Below are positions 8,741-18,060 of a DNA stretch of 64,000 nucleotides, piece after piece. Source of the stretch: an uncultured Cohaesibacter sp. (GTDB lineage Bacteria; Pseudomonadota; Alphaproteobacteria; Rhizobiales; Cohaesibacteraceae); assembly GCF_963666525.1 (NCBI RefSeq), contig NZ_OY762905.1, positions 2,400,001-2,464,000 of the forward strand. Reading direction: 5' to 3'. Made by a program: the position numbers and the translations under genes. Positions within the stretch are counted from its first letter, which is position 1; the number at the start of each line of letters is the position of its first letter. The notes beneath the pieces were generated by a model. That model saw only the letters and a list, made by a program, of their open reading frames with translations. It had not been told where the DNA came from and made no database searches.

Positions 8741-9997
8741 ATGCACGAAGCAAATCCGTCCCCATCCTCAAGAAGACATTCCGCCCTTTTTGCGCTCATA
8801 ACGGTCTTTCTGGATGCCATGGGGATTGGCCTGATCATGCCGGTCATGCCCGATCTCCTGCAGCATCTGACGCACTCAAGCCTCAGCAATGCAGCGATCT
8901 ATGGCGGCTATCTGAGCTTTGTCTATGCCACCATGCAGTTTCTCATGGGACCGACGCTGGGCAACCTGTCCGACCGTTTCGGAAGACGGCCAGTCATGCT
9001 GGTCTCGCTGGCCTTCATGGGCATCAATTATCTGATCATGGGCTTTGCGGGGTCCCTTGCGTTGTTGTTCATCGCCCGCCTGCTTTCCGGTATCACCGGA
9101 GCAACCCACACCTGTGCCCTCGCCTTCGTGGCGGATATCTCAAAACCGGAAGAGAAAACCCGCAATTTCGGCCTTGTCAGCGCCGGATTTGGCCTAGGTT
9201 TCATTGCCGGGCCGGTCATCGGTGGGCTTACTGCCGAAATCAGCGTAGTGGCGCCATTTTTCTTTGCCGCCGGCTTGACTGTCCTCAACCTGCTCTATGG
9301 CTATTTCATCTTTCCCGAAACACTGGAGCCGAAAAATCGCCGTCCGTTTGAATGGCGTCGCGCAAACCCTGCGGGAACGTTGATCCAGGCGACAAAGACA
9401 CCCGGAATCATTCTGTTTTTCGCCGCCTTTTTCTTCTTCCATCTGGCAACACAGATCTACCCCACCGTCTTCCCCTTTTTCACCCGCGAGGTCTTCGGCT
9501 GGTCAAGCCTTCAAACGGGCATATCGCTCGGCATCTATGGCTTTTTCTATGCGCTGGTGCAGGTCTTTCTAATCCGTATGATGCTCAACTGGTTTCAGGA
9601 AAAAACCGTGGCCTTCATCGGCATCTCGATCGAAGCGCTGGGCATGTTGGCATTCCTCTTCATCACCAAAGGCTGGGTCCTGATGGCTGGCCTGCCAATT
9701 ATCGCCATTGGTGGTGTCGGCATGGCAGCGCTGCAGGGGCTGGTCTCCAATCGGGTTCCGGCCAATGCACAGGGTGAGTTGCAGGGCGGAATTTCATCCA
9801 TCATGTCACTGACGGCAATTCTCAGCCCGCTGATCATGACCCACACCTTCTCCTTTTTCAGCGAACAGGGAACATCGCACTACTTCCCGGCTGGAACTTT
9901 TGGCGTGGCCGGGCTGATCGCCCTCATCACCTTGTGGCCGCTCCAACGCGCCATTGCGTCGACCAGCCCTCGCTCAAACGCGAAAACCGACCACTAG
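8741..9997 (+). CDS. MFS drug exporter, TetA-like
   Basis: A 418-residue major facilitator with about twelve hydrophobic segments. The cytoplasmic loop motif A is visible as GNLSDRFGRRP (residues 74-84). The opening TVFLDAMGIGLIMPVMP and the antiporter-type GLVSAGFGLGFIAGPVIGG motif C are typical of the TCR/Tet group of proton-coupled drug exporters. The substrate cannot be told from sequence; tetracycline transport is not implied. Neighbours holA and parB are usually close together in this order, so the gene looks like an insertion. It is bracketed by two parS-like sites (8608 and 10116). No regulator gene of the TetR type is next to it. Confidence 0.85.
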   Translation: MHEANPSPSSRRHSALFALITVFLDAMGIGLIMPVMPDLLQHLTHSSLSNAAIYGGYLSFVYATMQFLMGPTLGNLSDRFGRRPVMLVSLAFMGINYLIMGFAGSLALLFIARLLSGITGATHTCALAFVADISKPEEKTRNFGLVSAGFGLGFIAGPVIGGLTAEISVVAPFFFAAGLTVLNLLYGYFIFPETLEPKNRRPFEWRRANPAGTLIQATKTPGIILFFAAFFFFHLATQIYPTVFPFFTREVFGWSSLQTGISLGIYGFFYALVQVFLIRMMLNWFQEKTVAFIGISIEALGMLAFLFITKGWVLMAGLPIIAIGGVGMAALQGLVSNRVPANAQGELQGGISSIMSLTAILSPLIMTHTFSFFSEQGTSHYFPAGTFGVAGLIALITLWPLQRAIASTSPRSNAKTDH

Positions 9998-10115
9998 ACA
10001 GCGATCTTCTTCCTCTTGGCTGGCCCCTACCCGTTCCTCAACACGACTCAAATGAAAGCGTGAGCCGCCAAGCTTCCCGACAAAACCCTAGAGTCATCGA
10101 ATCAAACGATAAATT

Positions 10116-10131
10116 CGTTTCACGTGAATCA
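10116..10131. promoter_or_regulatory. parS-like ParB-binding site 2
   Basis: CGTTTCACGTGAATCA matches the parS consensus at 14 of 16 positions. It lies between the MFS gene and the 3' end of parB, just beyond the parB terminator. Confidence 0.75.
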
Positions 10132-10140
10132 GTTGGCAAC

Positions 10141-10165
10141 AAAAAAGGGAGCCGAAGCTCCCTTT
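10141..10165 (-). terminator. Rho-independent terminator of parB
   Basis: Read on the minus strand, GGGAGC-TTCG-GCTCCC is a tight stem with a UUCG-type tetraloop, followed by a run of six T residues (10146-10141). It starts 22 bases after the parB stop. Confidence 0.9.
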
Positions 10166-10187
10166 CAAAAACCGTTCTGGACCCGTC

Positions 10188-11057
10188 TCACTTCTCGAGA
10201 ATTGAGATAATCGCATCAAGCTGCTCAAGAGATTTGTACTGGATCTTCAACTCGCCGCCTTTTTTCTTTGGCGCAATGAAGACATTCCAGCCAAGGCGGT
10301 CCGTCAGCCGCTTTTCCAGGGCTACCGTATCGGCGTCCTTTTCCTTCTTCGGCTTTGGCTCTTTCGGATTCTTGTCCTTCTCCTGCCCTGCCTTTTCAGC
10401 ATCACGCACGGTCATGCCGTCTTCAACGATTCGGCGGGCCAATTCTTCCGGATTTTCAGCCGTAATCAGCGCACGGGCGTGCCCAGCCGTCAACTCACCC
10501 TTCTTGAGATAATCCTTGATGCTTTCTGGCAGTTTGAGCAGACGCAGGGTGTTGGCAACATGCGAACGGCTCTTGCCGATGACATCGGCCAGTTCCGCCT
10601 GCGTATAGTCGAACTCGGCGATCAGCTGATCATATCCCAGAGCTTCTTCCAGAGCATTGAGGTCGGCGCGCTGTACGTTTTCAATGATGGCGAGTTCGAG
10701 CGCTTCCTTGTCATTGACGTCATGAATGAGCACCGGCACTTCATGAAGACCGGCGGCCTGGGCAGCCCGCCAGCGACGTTCACCGGCGATGATCTCAAAG
10801 GAATCGCTGCGCCCATCTACCGGACGGCAAAGAATGGGCTGCATGATACCCTTTTCCTTGACCGAGCGAGTCAGATCATCGAGATCCTTCTCGACGAAAT
10901 CCCGGCGCGGATTCCTCGGGTTTGGCCGCAGGAATTCAATCGGAATGCGGCGCTGGGACCGAGCCCGCTCGATCGCCTGCGATTCGTTATCCATATCACC
11001 AATGAGAGCGGCCAATCCGCGTCCCAACCGTTTGCCTTCAACTGGTTTTTTCGTCAT
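10188..11057 (-). CDS. parB: Chromosome partitioning protein ParB
   Basis: A protein of 289 residues. The N-terminal KRLGRGLAALIGD is the ParA-stimulating region. The ParB/CTPase domain carries GERRWRAAQAAG (box II) and IENVQRADLNALEEA (part of box III), followed by the KorB-type helix-turn-helix with IGKSRSHVANTLRLLKLP. A Lys/Glu-rich linker leads to a C-terminal dimerisation domain. ParB loads at parS as a CTP-dependent sliding clamp and organises the origin region for segregation. The start at 11057 is chosen because the upstream in-frame starts (11066, 11075) have no Shine-Dalgarno-like sequence; the support is modest. It is the last gene of mnmG-rsmG-parA-parB and ends at a strong terminator. 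Confidence 0.95.
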   Translation of the reverse strand: MTKKPVEGKRLGRGLAALIGDMDNESQAIERARSQRRIPIEFLRPNPRNPRRDFVEKDLDDLTRSVKEKGIMQPILCRPVDGRSDSFEIIAGERRWRAAQAAGLHEVPVLIHDVNDKEALELAIIENVQRADLNALEEALGYDQLIAEFDYTQAELADVIGKSRSHVANTLRLLKLPESIKDYLKKGELTAGHARALITAENPEELARRIVEDGMTVRDAEKAGQEKDKNPKEPKPKKEKDADTVALEKRLTDRLGWNVFIAPKKKGGELKIQYKSLEQLDAIISILEK

Positions 11058-11138
11058 TTTCCGCATTCCCATCAAACCCGCAGCGCGACCGCTTCACCCG
11101 GATCCGACTTCCCTCTTGTCAATTTGAGACAGCCTTGA

Positions 11139-11969
11139 TCAGGCTGCCTTGTTACGCAACTTCTTCTCACGCTGAATGATTTCCGAAGCGAGCTTGAGAT
11201 AAGCCTGGCTGCCAGAGCATTTCAGATCATAGAGCAGCGCCGGCTTGCCGTAGGATGGAGCCTCGGATACCCGCACATTGCGCGGAATGATCGTCTCATA
11301 AACCTTGTCACCCATATGCTCCCGCACATCTTCCACCACCTGATTGGAGAGATTGTTGCGGCTGTCATACATGGTCATCACGATTCCATGAATTGAAAGC
11401 TCCGGATTGAGTGCGCCTTTCACCTGATTCACAGTCTGAATGAGCTGCGTCAAACCTTCAAGCGCAAAGAACTCGCACTGCAATGGCACCAGAATGGAGT
11501 GAGCTGCAGCCATGGCATTGATAGTCAGGAGGTTGAGGGATGGTGGGCAATCAATCAGAACATAGGTAAAACGCTTATCTTCCGGGATCCTGTCACCCAT
11601 TTCGCCATGCCGCTCAATGGCCCGGCGCAACCGGAAGGCACGATCCTTGTCACCCGAAATTTCCTGTTCAAGACCAAGCAGATCCATAGTCGAAGCAGCA
11701 ACGGACAGGCGCGGAACCGCAGTCGGAATCGCAGCTTCCATCAACGTAGCTTCGTTCAGAAGAAGCTCTGCCGTCGAAATATTGCGTGACTGACGATCGA
11801 TCCCAAGCCCGGTGCTCGCATTACCCTGAGGATCAACATCCACGATCAGAACGGTCTCACCAATCGCCGCCAAAGCGGTACCCAAATTGATTGCAGTCGT
11901 CGTTTTCCCGACGCCGCCCTTCTGATTGGCAAGGGTCAGAACGCGGGGAGATTCAGGCAGTGAACTCAT
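11139..11969 (-). CDS. parA: Chromosome partitioning ATPase ParA
   Basis: A 276-residue deviant Walker ATPase. The Walker A motif is KGGVGKTTT (residues 18-26) with the signature lysine, and Walker A' is VDVDPQGNAS; Walker B appears as VLIDCPPSLN. It binds DNA non-specifically as an ATP dimer and drives movement of ParB-parS complexes. The short N-terminus indicates a chromosomal Soj-type ParA without a DNA-binding HTH extension. GTGAGG precedes the ATG. It lies 28 bases after rsmG and about 80 bases before parB in one leftward operon. Confidence 0.97.
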   Translation of the reverse strand: MSSLPESPRVLTLANQKGGVGKTTTAINLGTALAAIGETVLIVDVDPQGNASTGLGIDRQSRNISTAELLLNEATLMEAAIPTAVPRLSVAASTMDLLGLEQEISGDKDRAFRLRRAIERHGEMGDRIPEDKRFTYVLIDCPPSLNLLTINAMAAAHSILVPLQCEFFALEGLTQLIQTVNQVKGALNPELSIHGIVMTMYDSRNNLSNQVVEDVREHMGDKVYETIIPRNVRVSEAPSYGKPALLYDLKCSGSQAYLKLASEIIQREKKLRNKAA

Positions 11970-11997
11970 AAAGTAGCCTCACTTCGCATTTGTTTCA

Positions 11998-12654
11998 CTA
12001 TGCGTTTTTGGGTGATAAGCGGCGCAAAATGACGACCCTCGCATCCGGATCTGTCCTGCTGCTTTGTTGTACCAGATCTACATTCCAGCGGACACTAGCC
12101 TCGCTCAATTCTCGATCAAAGTCCCGACCTTTGTGGAAAACACCCACACAACTTTCAGAAATATGGGGATGAATAAAGCCGCACAATTTATCGAACGAAG
12201 CAAGCGCCCGGGCACTGAAGGCATCGACCGGATCGGACCAGTTTTCAAGCACCGATTCGATTCTGTCGCCATGTACCACCACCTTCAATCCAAGCTCACG
12301 CGCCACTGTCTTGAGGAAGCTGCCCTTGCGCCCGTTGCTCTCGATGAGATTGACCCGATAGTCCTCTCCCAGATCATCCAGCAGGATCGCCGTCACCAGC
12401 CCTGGAAAGCCAGCCCCCGACCCCATATCGATCCAGTAGCGGGCCTCAGGACGCGCTGCATGAATCTGAACACTGTCGGCGATGTGCCGCACCCAGATTT
12501 CGTCCAGAGTCTTGGGCGCCACCAGATTCTGTGCTGGTTGCCACTTTCTCACCAGCGCCGCGTAGGCATCCAGCTTGCCCACGGATTCACGTGAAACCGG
12601 GAGCATGGAAGAAATCAGCTCGATGCCGCGTGTCTTGTCGTCCATTTGCTTCAT
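11998..12654 (-). CDS. rsmG: 16S rRNA (guanine-N7) methyltransferase RsmG (GidB)
   Basis: A 218-residue Rossmann-fold methyltransferase that makes the m7G527-type modification of 16S rRNA in the 30S decoding region. The SAM motif GSGAGFPG is at residues 78-85. RHIADSVQ and the ESNGRKGSFL motif are typical of the family. Loss-of-function mutations of rsmG often give low-level streptomycin resistance in other bacteria. It lies between mnmG and parA in the classic gidA-gidB-parA-parB order. A parS-like 16-mer (12583-12598) is embedded in its 5' coding part. ATG 12654 is used; ATG 12645 is the alternative. Confidence 0.95.
   Translation of the reverse strand: MKQMDDKTRGIELISSMLPVSRESVGKLDAYAALVRKWQPAQNLVAPKTLDEIWVRHIADSVQIHAARPEARYWIDMGSGAGFPGLVTAILLDDLGEDYRVNLIESNGRKGSFLKTVARELGLKVVVHGDRIESVLENWSDPVDAFSARALASFDKLCGFIHPHISESCVGVFHKGRDFDRELSEASVRWNVDLVQQSSRTDPDARVVILRRLSPKNA
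12583..12598. promoter_or_regulatory. parS-like ParB-binding site 3, inside rsmG
   Basis: GGATTCACGTGAAACC matches parS at 13 of 16 positions and keeps TTCACGTGAAAC. It lies within the rsmG coding sequence, so its preservation must be compatible with codons for the N-terminal VSRES region. Confidence 0.65.
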
Positions 12655-12719
12655 CCATTCATTGAAGACAACGAAACAAGGACCTCTCCCTGCTCCCGTT
12701 AGCTTCTATCTTCTTGAAA

Positions 12720-14564
12720 TCACATCCGCTTGCTATGCGCCAATACCAGCGTCAGAGCGGCAGGCGTCATACCATCGATGCGCGAGGCCTGGCCCAGTGT
12801 CTGTGGCCGGACGTGATTGAGCTTCTGCTTGAGTTCGTTGGACAAACCGTTGATCGCATCAAATTGCAAATTCGACGGAATCGCCAGAGCCTCATCCTTG
12901 TTGAAGGTCTCGATGTCATCGGTCTGACGTTCCATATAGACCTGATAGAGCGCCTCCACTTCCAGCTGCTTGCGTGCGCCCTTCGAGAAATTCCCGAACT
13001 CGGGCCACACCGCAGTCAGGCGATCAAGATCAAGATCCGGATAGGCCAGCAACTCATAGACGCTGCGGCGCTGACCATCCTTGTTGATCTTCAACCCATG
13101 GCGCTCAGCTTCGTTCGGCGTCAGGCTCTTTTCCCGCGCCAGAGCCGAGATGGCTTCCAGTTCTTCCTTCTTGTGATTGAAACTCTTGCGTCGTGCATCG
13201 TCGATCAACCCCCAGGCATCCGCCTTTCCGGTCAGCCGCTGATCGGCATTGTCTGCCCGAAGCGACAGACGATACTCGGCGCGGGAGGTAAACATCCGAT
13301 AAGGTTCCATCACCCCTCGGGTGATCAGATCATCAATCATCACGCCGATATAGGCATCCGAGCGGCTAAGCACCACACCATCCTGACCACCACACTGCCG
13401 GGCAGCATTGAGACCGGCGATCAAACCCTGAGCCCCAGCCTCTTCATAACCGGTCGTGCCATTAATCTGCCCGGCCAGATAAAGTCCGGACACCCGCTTG
13501 GTCTCAAGTGTCGCCTTCAGCTCGGTAGGATCGATATAGTCATATTCGATCGCATAGCCATACTGCTTGATCTCGACATTTTCGAGACCGGGGATGGAAT
13601 GGATATAGGCATCCTGAACGTCTTCAGGCAGCGACGTGGAAATGCCGTTCGGATAGACCGTATCCACATCCAACCCTTCAGGCTCCAGAAACACCTGATG
13701 GCCATCGCGATCGCCAAAGCGATTGATCTTGTCCTCGATGGACGGACAATAGCGCGGCCCCACCCCTTCGATCCGACCCGAATACATAGCGGATTTGTGG
13801 ATGTTGTCGCGAATGATCTTATGGGTCTTGTCGACGGTACGGGTCACATGGCAATCGATCTGAGGCGTCGTGATCTTTTCCGTCAAATAGGAAAAGGCCA
13901 CTGGTTCATCGTCACCCGGCTGCGTTCCCAATGATGAATAGTCGATCGTGTTGCCATTGAGTCGTGCTGGCGTTCCGGTCTTCAGACGACCAAGACGGAA
14001 ATTTTCCGACATCAACCGCAGCGACAAATCATTGGCGGCAGGATCACCCATCCGCCCGGCAGAGAAACTCTTCTGCCCGATATGAATGAGCCCACGCAGA
14101 AACGTACCCGTTGTCAGCACGACTGCACCACAGGCAATCTCGGCACCATTCGCCAGAGTAACGCCCGTCACCTGCCCGTTTACAATCGCCATGTCCGCGA
14201 CCTCACCATCGATGACAGTAAGAGTCGGGATATCGAACAGTAGCGCCTGAACAGCATCACGATAGAGTTTTCGATCTTCTTGCGCCCGTGGCCCCTGCAC
14301 GGCCGGACCCTTGCGCCGATTGAGAAGACGAAACTGGATTCCACCCCTGTCAGCAGCCAGCCCCATGACACCACCCAGTGCATCAATCTCGCGAACGAGA
14401 TGGCCCTTCCCCAATCCGCCAATTGCCGGGTTGCAAGACATCACGCCGATGGTATTGCGACTGTGCGTAACCAGCGCCACAGACGCACCGACGCGAGCAG
14501 CCGCAGCCGCAGCCTCGGCACCAGCATGTCCACCACCAACAACCACCACATCGAACCGGTTCAT
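12720..14564 (-). CDS. mnmG: tRNA uridine-34 5-carboxymethylaminomethyl enzyme MnmG (GidA)
   Basis: A 614-residue FAD-dependent enzyme that, with MnmE, adds the carboxymethylaminomethyl group to U34 of certain tRNAs. The dinucleotide-binding [10 protein letters not shown] is at residues 10-19. The conserved [23 protein letters not shown] stretch (only in part quoted), CPSIEDK and [17 protein letters not shown] motifs are all present. The C-terminal helical MnmE-binding domain is complete, ending SKRM. Length is normal. GAGAGGG precedes the ATG. It is first in the leftward mnmG-rsmG-parA-parB run and is separated from its partner gene mnmE by 310 bp that carries four parS-like sites. Confidence 0.97.
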   Translation of the reverse strand: MNRFDVVVVGGGHAGAEAAAAAARVGASVALVTHSRNTIGVMSCNPAIGGLGKGHLVREIDALGGVMGLAADRGGIQFRLLNRRKGPAVQGPRAQEDRKLYRDAVQALLFDIPTLTVIDGEVADMAIVNGQVTGVTLANGAEIACGAVVLTTGTFLRGLIHIGQKSFSAGRMGDPAANDLSLRLMSENFRLGRLKTGTPARLNGNTIDYSSLGTQPGDDEPVAFSYLTEKITTPQIDCHVTRTVDKTHKIIRDNIHKSAMYSGRIEGVGPRYCPSIEDKINRFGDRDGHQVFLEPEGLDVDTVYPNGISTSLPEDVQDAYIHSIPGLENVEIKQYGYAIEYDYIDPTELKATLETKRVSGLYLAGQINGTTGYEEAGAQGLIAGLNAARQCGGQDGVVLSRSDAYIGVMIDDLITRGVMEPYRMFTSRAEYRLSLRADNADQRLTGKADAWGLIDDARRKSFNHKKEELEAISALAREKSLTPNEAERHGLKINKDGQRRSVYELLAYPDLDLDRLTAVWPEFGNFSKGARKQLEVEALYQVYMERQTDDIETFNKDEALAIPSNLQFDAINGLSNELKQKLNHVRPQTLGQASRIDGMTPAALTLVLAHSKRM

Positions 14565-14725
14565 TCAAAACCCTCTCATTTCGAGAAAAGCACCAGATGG
14601 CACTAAAATTTACATCTCACTCATCGACACCACATAGCGCGTCCTGACAGGAGACGATCTCCAGGATCCATTTCTTCAGATCTTGTTTACATCTCACATG
14701 ATAGCCTGAATAGACCCTGTTTTCA

Positions 14726-14741
14726 GGATTCACGTGAAACA
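14726..14741. promoter_or_regulatory. parS-like ParB-binding site 4
   Basis: GGATTCACGTGAAACA matches parS at 14 of 16 positions; first of the four clustered sites. Confidence 0.8.
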
Positions 14742-14772
14742 GAAAATCTCGCACAATTCTGCGCATTTTCTC

Positions 14773-14788
14773 AGATTCACGTGAAACA
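14773..14788. promoter_or_regulatory. parS-like ParB-binding site 5
   Basis: AGATTCACGTGAAACA matches parS at 14 of 16 positions; second of the clustered sites. Confidence 0.8.
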
Positions 14789-14811
14789 TTCTAGGTAGAT
14801 TTATCGATTCG

Positions 14812-14827
14812 TGATTCACGTGAAACA
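14812..14827. promoter_or_regulatory. parS-like ParB-binding site 6
   Basis: TGATTCACGTGAAACA matches parS at 15 of 16 positions; third of the clustered sites. Confidence 0.88.
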
Positions 14828-14853
14828 GAGTCAATCGCGAATTTCAAAAACTA

Positions 14854-14869
14854 TGTTTCACGTGAAACG
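14854..14869. promoter_or_regulatory. parS site 7 (best match)
   Basis: TGTTTCACGTGAAACG matches parS at 15 of 16 positions and contains the full 14-base palindrome GTTTCACGTGAAAC. It is the strongest candidate nucleation site in the window. Confidence 0.92.
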
Positions 14870-14874
14870 ATCCA

Positions 14875-16218
14875 CTATTTGCCCACACAGAACTGTGAAA
14901 AAATAACGCCGAGCATTTCCTCAACATCAATTCTTCCAGTTATTTTCCCCAGTTCATCCCCAGCCTGCCGCAAATATTCAGACCGGATTTCGATTGGGGA
15001 ATCTGTATAGATAAGCGATTTATTAACATTATCCACACACGAGCTCAGCAATTTCTTATGCCGCTCGCGTGTGATTAGCACATCTTCAGCGCCATCAAAC
15101 AGGGATTCGATTTGTTTCACAAACGAATCGTAAAAGACATCCATACCGATCCCAGCCTTCACCGAAGCGAAAAACGCCTGATCTTCGCCCTTTTCCATGG
15201 AATTTTCATGAAACGGATCCGAATCGATCCTGTCGATCTTATTGAACAGGACCATCCGCCGTGCAGTGCTGTTAAGTTCCACCCGAGCCTCTGGATGCTG
15301 GCCGTCCACCACTTCTATCAACAGGTCGGCATTTTCGCTTTTCTCCAAGGCGCGGCGAATCCCTTCCCGCTCGACAATATTGTCGGACTCCCGCAAACCG
15401 GCCGTATCGATCATCGTCACCGGGTAGCCTTCGATATCGAGATGCAGCTCCAGAAGATCGCGCGTCGTCCCTGCCTCTTCTGTAACAATGGCAACGTCGC
15501 GCTTGGCAAACCAGTTCAGCAAGGATGATTTGCCGGCATTGGGATGACCCGCCAACACCACCGTCAGACCATTACGCAACCGCTCGCCATGATCGGCCTT
15601 GGAGAGATGTCGCTCAATATCGGCTTTCAGTTCGCGCAGCTTTGGCCAGATCACATCGGAAATCGCACCCGGAATATCCTCTTCATCGGAGAAATCGAGT
15701 TCAGCCTCAATCATGCTGCGCGCATGCAGCAACGTCTCGCGCCAACCATCGATCACGCTCTTGTGCGCACCGCTTGCCTGCCGAATCGCCTGCTTGCGCT
15801 GATTCTCCGTTTCCGCATGAATAAGGTCGGACAGTCCTTCCACTGCGGTAAGGTCATATTTGCCGTTTTCAAACGACCGCCGGGTGAACTCCCCTGCTTC
15901 GGCCATCCGGCAGCCATCAAAACTGCCAAGCAGTGCGAGCATCGCCTTGACGACGGCCCGGCCGCCATGCAGATGGAATTCAACCGCATCCTCACCCGTA
16001 AAGGATTTCATGTCGGGAAAATAGATCACCAGCGCCTGATCGATCACATCCCCGCTGTCCGGATGGGTAATGTAGCGCAGAGCGGCAAAACGCGGCTTGG
16101 GTTCCTTGTCAATCAGCCTGTTCATGACTGCGCGGGCCCTGGGGCCAGACAGACGAATCACCGCAACACCGGCAGGCACTGCACCGCTCGAAAGGGCAAA
16201 AATGGTATCTCGCGTCAT
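14875..16218 (-). CDS. mnmE: tRNA modification GTPase MnmE (TrmE)
   Basis: A 447-residue three-domain GTPase, the partner of MnmG in U34 tRNA modification. The N-terminal tetrahydrofolate-binding domain starts with TIFALSSGAVPAGVAVIRLS (residues 5-24). A helical domain encloses the G domain with P-loop GHPNAGKS (224-231), TTRD switch (251-254), DTAG (271-274) and NKID. The C-terminus is CVGK, the catalytic CxGK motif. Length is normal. The gene is transcribed leftward after a gap of about 300 bp from rho. Confidence 0.97.
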   Translation of the reverse strand: MTRDTIFALSSGAVPAGVAVIRLSGPRARAVMNRLIDKEPKPRFAALRYITHPDSGDVIDQALVIYFPDMKSFTGEDAVEFHLHGGRAVVKAMLALLGSFDGCRMAEAGEFTRRSFENGKYDLTAVEGLSDLIHAETENQRKQAIRQASGAHKSVIDGWRETLLHARSMIEAELDFSDEEDIPGAISDVIWPKLRELKADIERHLSKADHGERLRNGLTVVLAGHPNAGKSSLLNWFAKRDVAIVTEEAGTTRDLLELHLDIEGYPVTMIDTAGLRESDNIVEREGIRRALEKSENADLLIEVVDGQHPEARVELNSTARRMVLFNKIDRIDSDPFHENSMEKGEDQAFFASVKAGIGMDVFYDSFVKQIESLFDGAEDVLITRERHKKLLSSCVDNVNKSLIYTDSPIEIRSEYLRQAGDELGKITGRIDVEEMLGVIFSQFCVGK

Positions 16219-16524
16219 GGCTGTTTTCCTGACGGTTCCGAATGATGGAAACGCTCTCTGATCGACCGAAAATTTGATTGTTTCAGCACCGAATCTATCT
16301 GCACAAACCGGTTTGTCTGGATCATCCGAAGAAGCCGCAAGCGGGTCCGGATCATTTGGCTGACACGACAGTCTCTCACCACCTGGAAAAAGTCCGCCTG
16401 TCGATGAAACGGCGCCATGGCTGATGAAATGCCATAAAACAAAAAGCCGCCTGACGACTGTCAGACGGCTTTCTAGTCTTTTGTTCGCCTTCGGGCAAGC
16501 CCAATTTGAGAGCGTGCCCGGCGA
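16219..16524. other. Intergenic region rho-mnmE
   Basis: The stretch holds the rho terminator (16441-16470) and, by position, the mnmE promoter. A 75-codon leftward open frame here has no family features and is judged spurious. Two similar phrases, GTCTGGATCATCCG and GTCCGGATCATTTG, occur about 40 bases apart without clear meaning. Confidence 0.5.
16441..16470 (-). terminator. Rho-independent terminator after rho
   Basis: An 11-base stem (16445-16455 with 16460-16470, one G-U pair) closes a GACT loop; on the minus strand it is followed by a run of T residues (AAAAA at 16441-16445 on the plus strand). Confidence 0.85.
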
Positions 16525-17790
16525 TCAGGTATTCATATTGTCGAAGAATTCGGCGTTGTTCTTGGTCGACCGCAGCTTGTCGAGCAGGAACTCGATGGCA
16601 TCGACATTGTTCATGGCACCAAGAATACGACGCAGAACGAAAACCTTCTGCAGATCCTTGCGCTCGACCATGAGTTCTTCCTTGCGGGTACCGGACTTGA
16701 GAATGTCCATCGCCGGGAAGATACGTTTGTCGGATACCTTGCGATCAAGAACGATTTCGGCGTTACCCGTGCCCTTGAATTCTTCGAAGATGACCTCGTC
16801 CATGCGGCTACCCGTATCGATAAGGGCTGTCGCGATGATCGTCAGCGAGCCGCCTTCCTCGATATTACGAGCCGCACCGAAGAAGCGCTTCGGGCGCTGC
16901 AATGCGTTGGCATCAACACCACCGGTCAGAACCTTGCCCGAAGACGGAATGACCGTGTTGTAGGCGCGTCCAAGGCGCGTGATGGAATCAAGAAGAATGA
17001 CCACGTCACGGCCATGTTCCACTAGGCGTTTTGCCTTTTCGATGACCATTTCAGCAACCTGCACGTGGCGGGAAGCCGGCTCATCGAAGGTGGAGGAAAC
17101 CACTTCGCCATTCACCGTCCGCTTCATGTCGGTCACCTCTTCAGGGCGCTCGTCGATCAGAAGGACAATGAGGCAGCTGTCCGGATGGTTTGCAGTGATC
17201 GACTTGGCGATATTCTGCAACAACACGGTTTTACCGGTACGCGGCGGCGCAACGATCAGGGCGCGTTGACCTTTGCCAAGCGGAGCAACCAGATCGATCA
17301 CACGGCTGGACATGTCCTTGCCTTCCGGATCAGTCGATTCCAGCTTGAACCGTTCATCGGGATGCAATGGCGTCAGGTTGTCAAAATGCACCTTGTGGCG
17401 CGCTTTGTCCGGATCTTCAAAGTTGACAGTATTCACCTTCAGAAGGGCAAAATAACGTTCGCCTTCCTTGGGGCTGCGAATATGTCCTTCCACCGTATCA
17501 CCCGTACGCAAGGAAAAGCGCCGGATCTGAGAAGGTGAAATATAGATATCGTCGGGGCCAGGCAGATAGTTTGCATCTGGTGACCGCAGAAAACCGAAAC
17601 CATCCTGCAATACCTCGACGACACCTTCGCCGATGATATCGGTTTCCTGTTCTGCTAGCTGTTTGAGGATCGCAAAAAGCAGCTCCTGCTTTCGCAGCGT
17701 GCTGGCATTTTCGACCTCGAGCTCTTCAGCAAAGTTCAATAGCTCTGTTGGAGATTTTTGTTTGAGTTCTTTTAATTTCATTTCGCGCAT
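16525..17790 (-). CDS. rho: Transcription termination factor Rho
   Basis: A 421-residue hexameric RNA helicase that ends transcription at rut sites. The N-terminal helical domain ([14 protein letters not shown]), the cold-shock/OB RNA-binding domain with [20 protein letters not shown], the Walker [13 protein letters not shown] and Walker [16 protein letters not shown] are all present. The C-terminus, [12 protein letters not shown], is typical of rhizobial Rho. The ATG at 17790 is preferred because GAGAG precedes it by seven bases and the resulting [10 protein letters not shown] matches the usual start. The 270 bp upstream leader may allow autoregulation, which is known for rho in other bacteria but not shown here. 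Confidence 0.97.
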   Translation of the reverse strand: MREMKLKELKQKSPTELLNFAEELEVENASTLRKQELLFAILKQLAEQETDIIGEGVVEVLQDGFGFLRSPDANYLPGPDDIYISPSQIRRFSLRTGDTVEGHIRSPKEGERYFALLKVNTVNFEDPDKARHKVHFDNLTPLHPDERFKLESTDPEGKDMSSRVIDLVAPLGKGQRALIVAPPRTGKTVLLQNIAKSITANHPDSCLIVLLIDERPEEVTDMKRTVNGEVVSSTFDEPASRHVQVAEMVIEKAKRLVEHGRDVVILLDSITRLGRAYNTVIPSSGKVLTGGVDANALQRPKRFFGAARNIEEGGSLTIIATALIDTGSRMDEVIFEEFKGTGNAEIVLDRKVSDKRIFPAMDILKSGTRKEELMVERKDLQKVFVLRRILGAMNNVDAIEFLLDKLRSTKNNAEFFDNMNT

Positions 17791-18060
17791 AGCGAAACTC
17801 TCATATAAGGGATAAGCAACCAAGGGAAAAAGGTAGGAAGAAGAAACAAGGCACTGTTGTTTGTTATTGTGCCTCGCTATAGCCTTGGAAACAGAGGAAA
17901 GAAAGCGTTTCCAAGTTAGTCATCGTTAGAAACGATTTCGCGGAACATAGCTGCTTCGCAAAAGTTGGGCAAGCCCCATCAACGAAAAATATGCCAACAA
18001 GCGAATGGAAAGACCCCAATTGAGACCAATTGCTAGTCTCGAATCCCGATTAGGCTGTCA

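Larger units (their letters stand above)
14565..14874. other. mnmE-mnmG intergenic region with the parS cluster
   Basis: This 310 bp gene-free region must hold the promoter of the mnmG-parB operon. Its left half (14565-14720) shows no clear signal. Its right half holds four parS-like sites spaced 47, 39 and 42 bp apart (start to start). The last ends five bases before the mnmE stop codon. Confidence 0.85.

Noticed and set aside
16215-16442. 75-codon minus-strand open frame between rho and mnmE
   Set aside because: Overlaps the rho terminator region and the mnmE start and has no family features.
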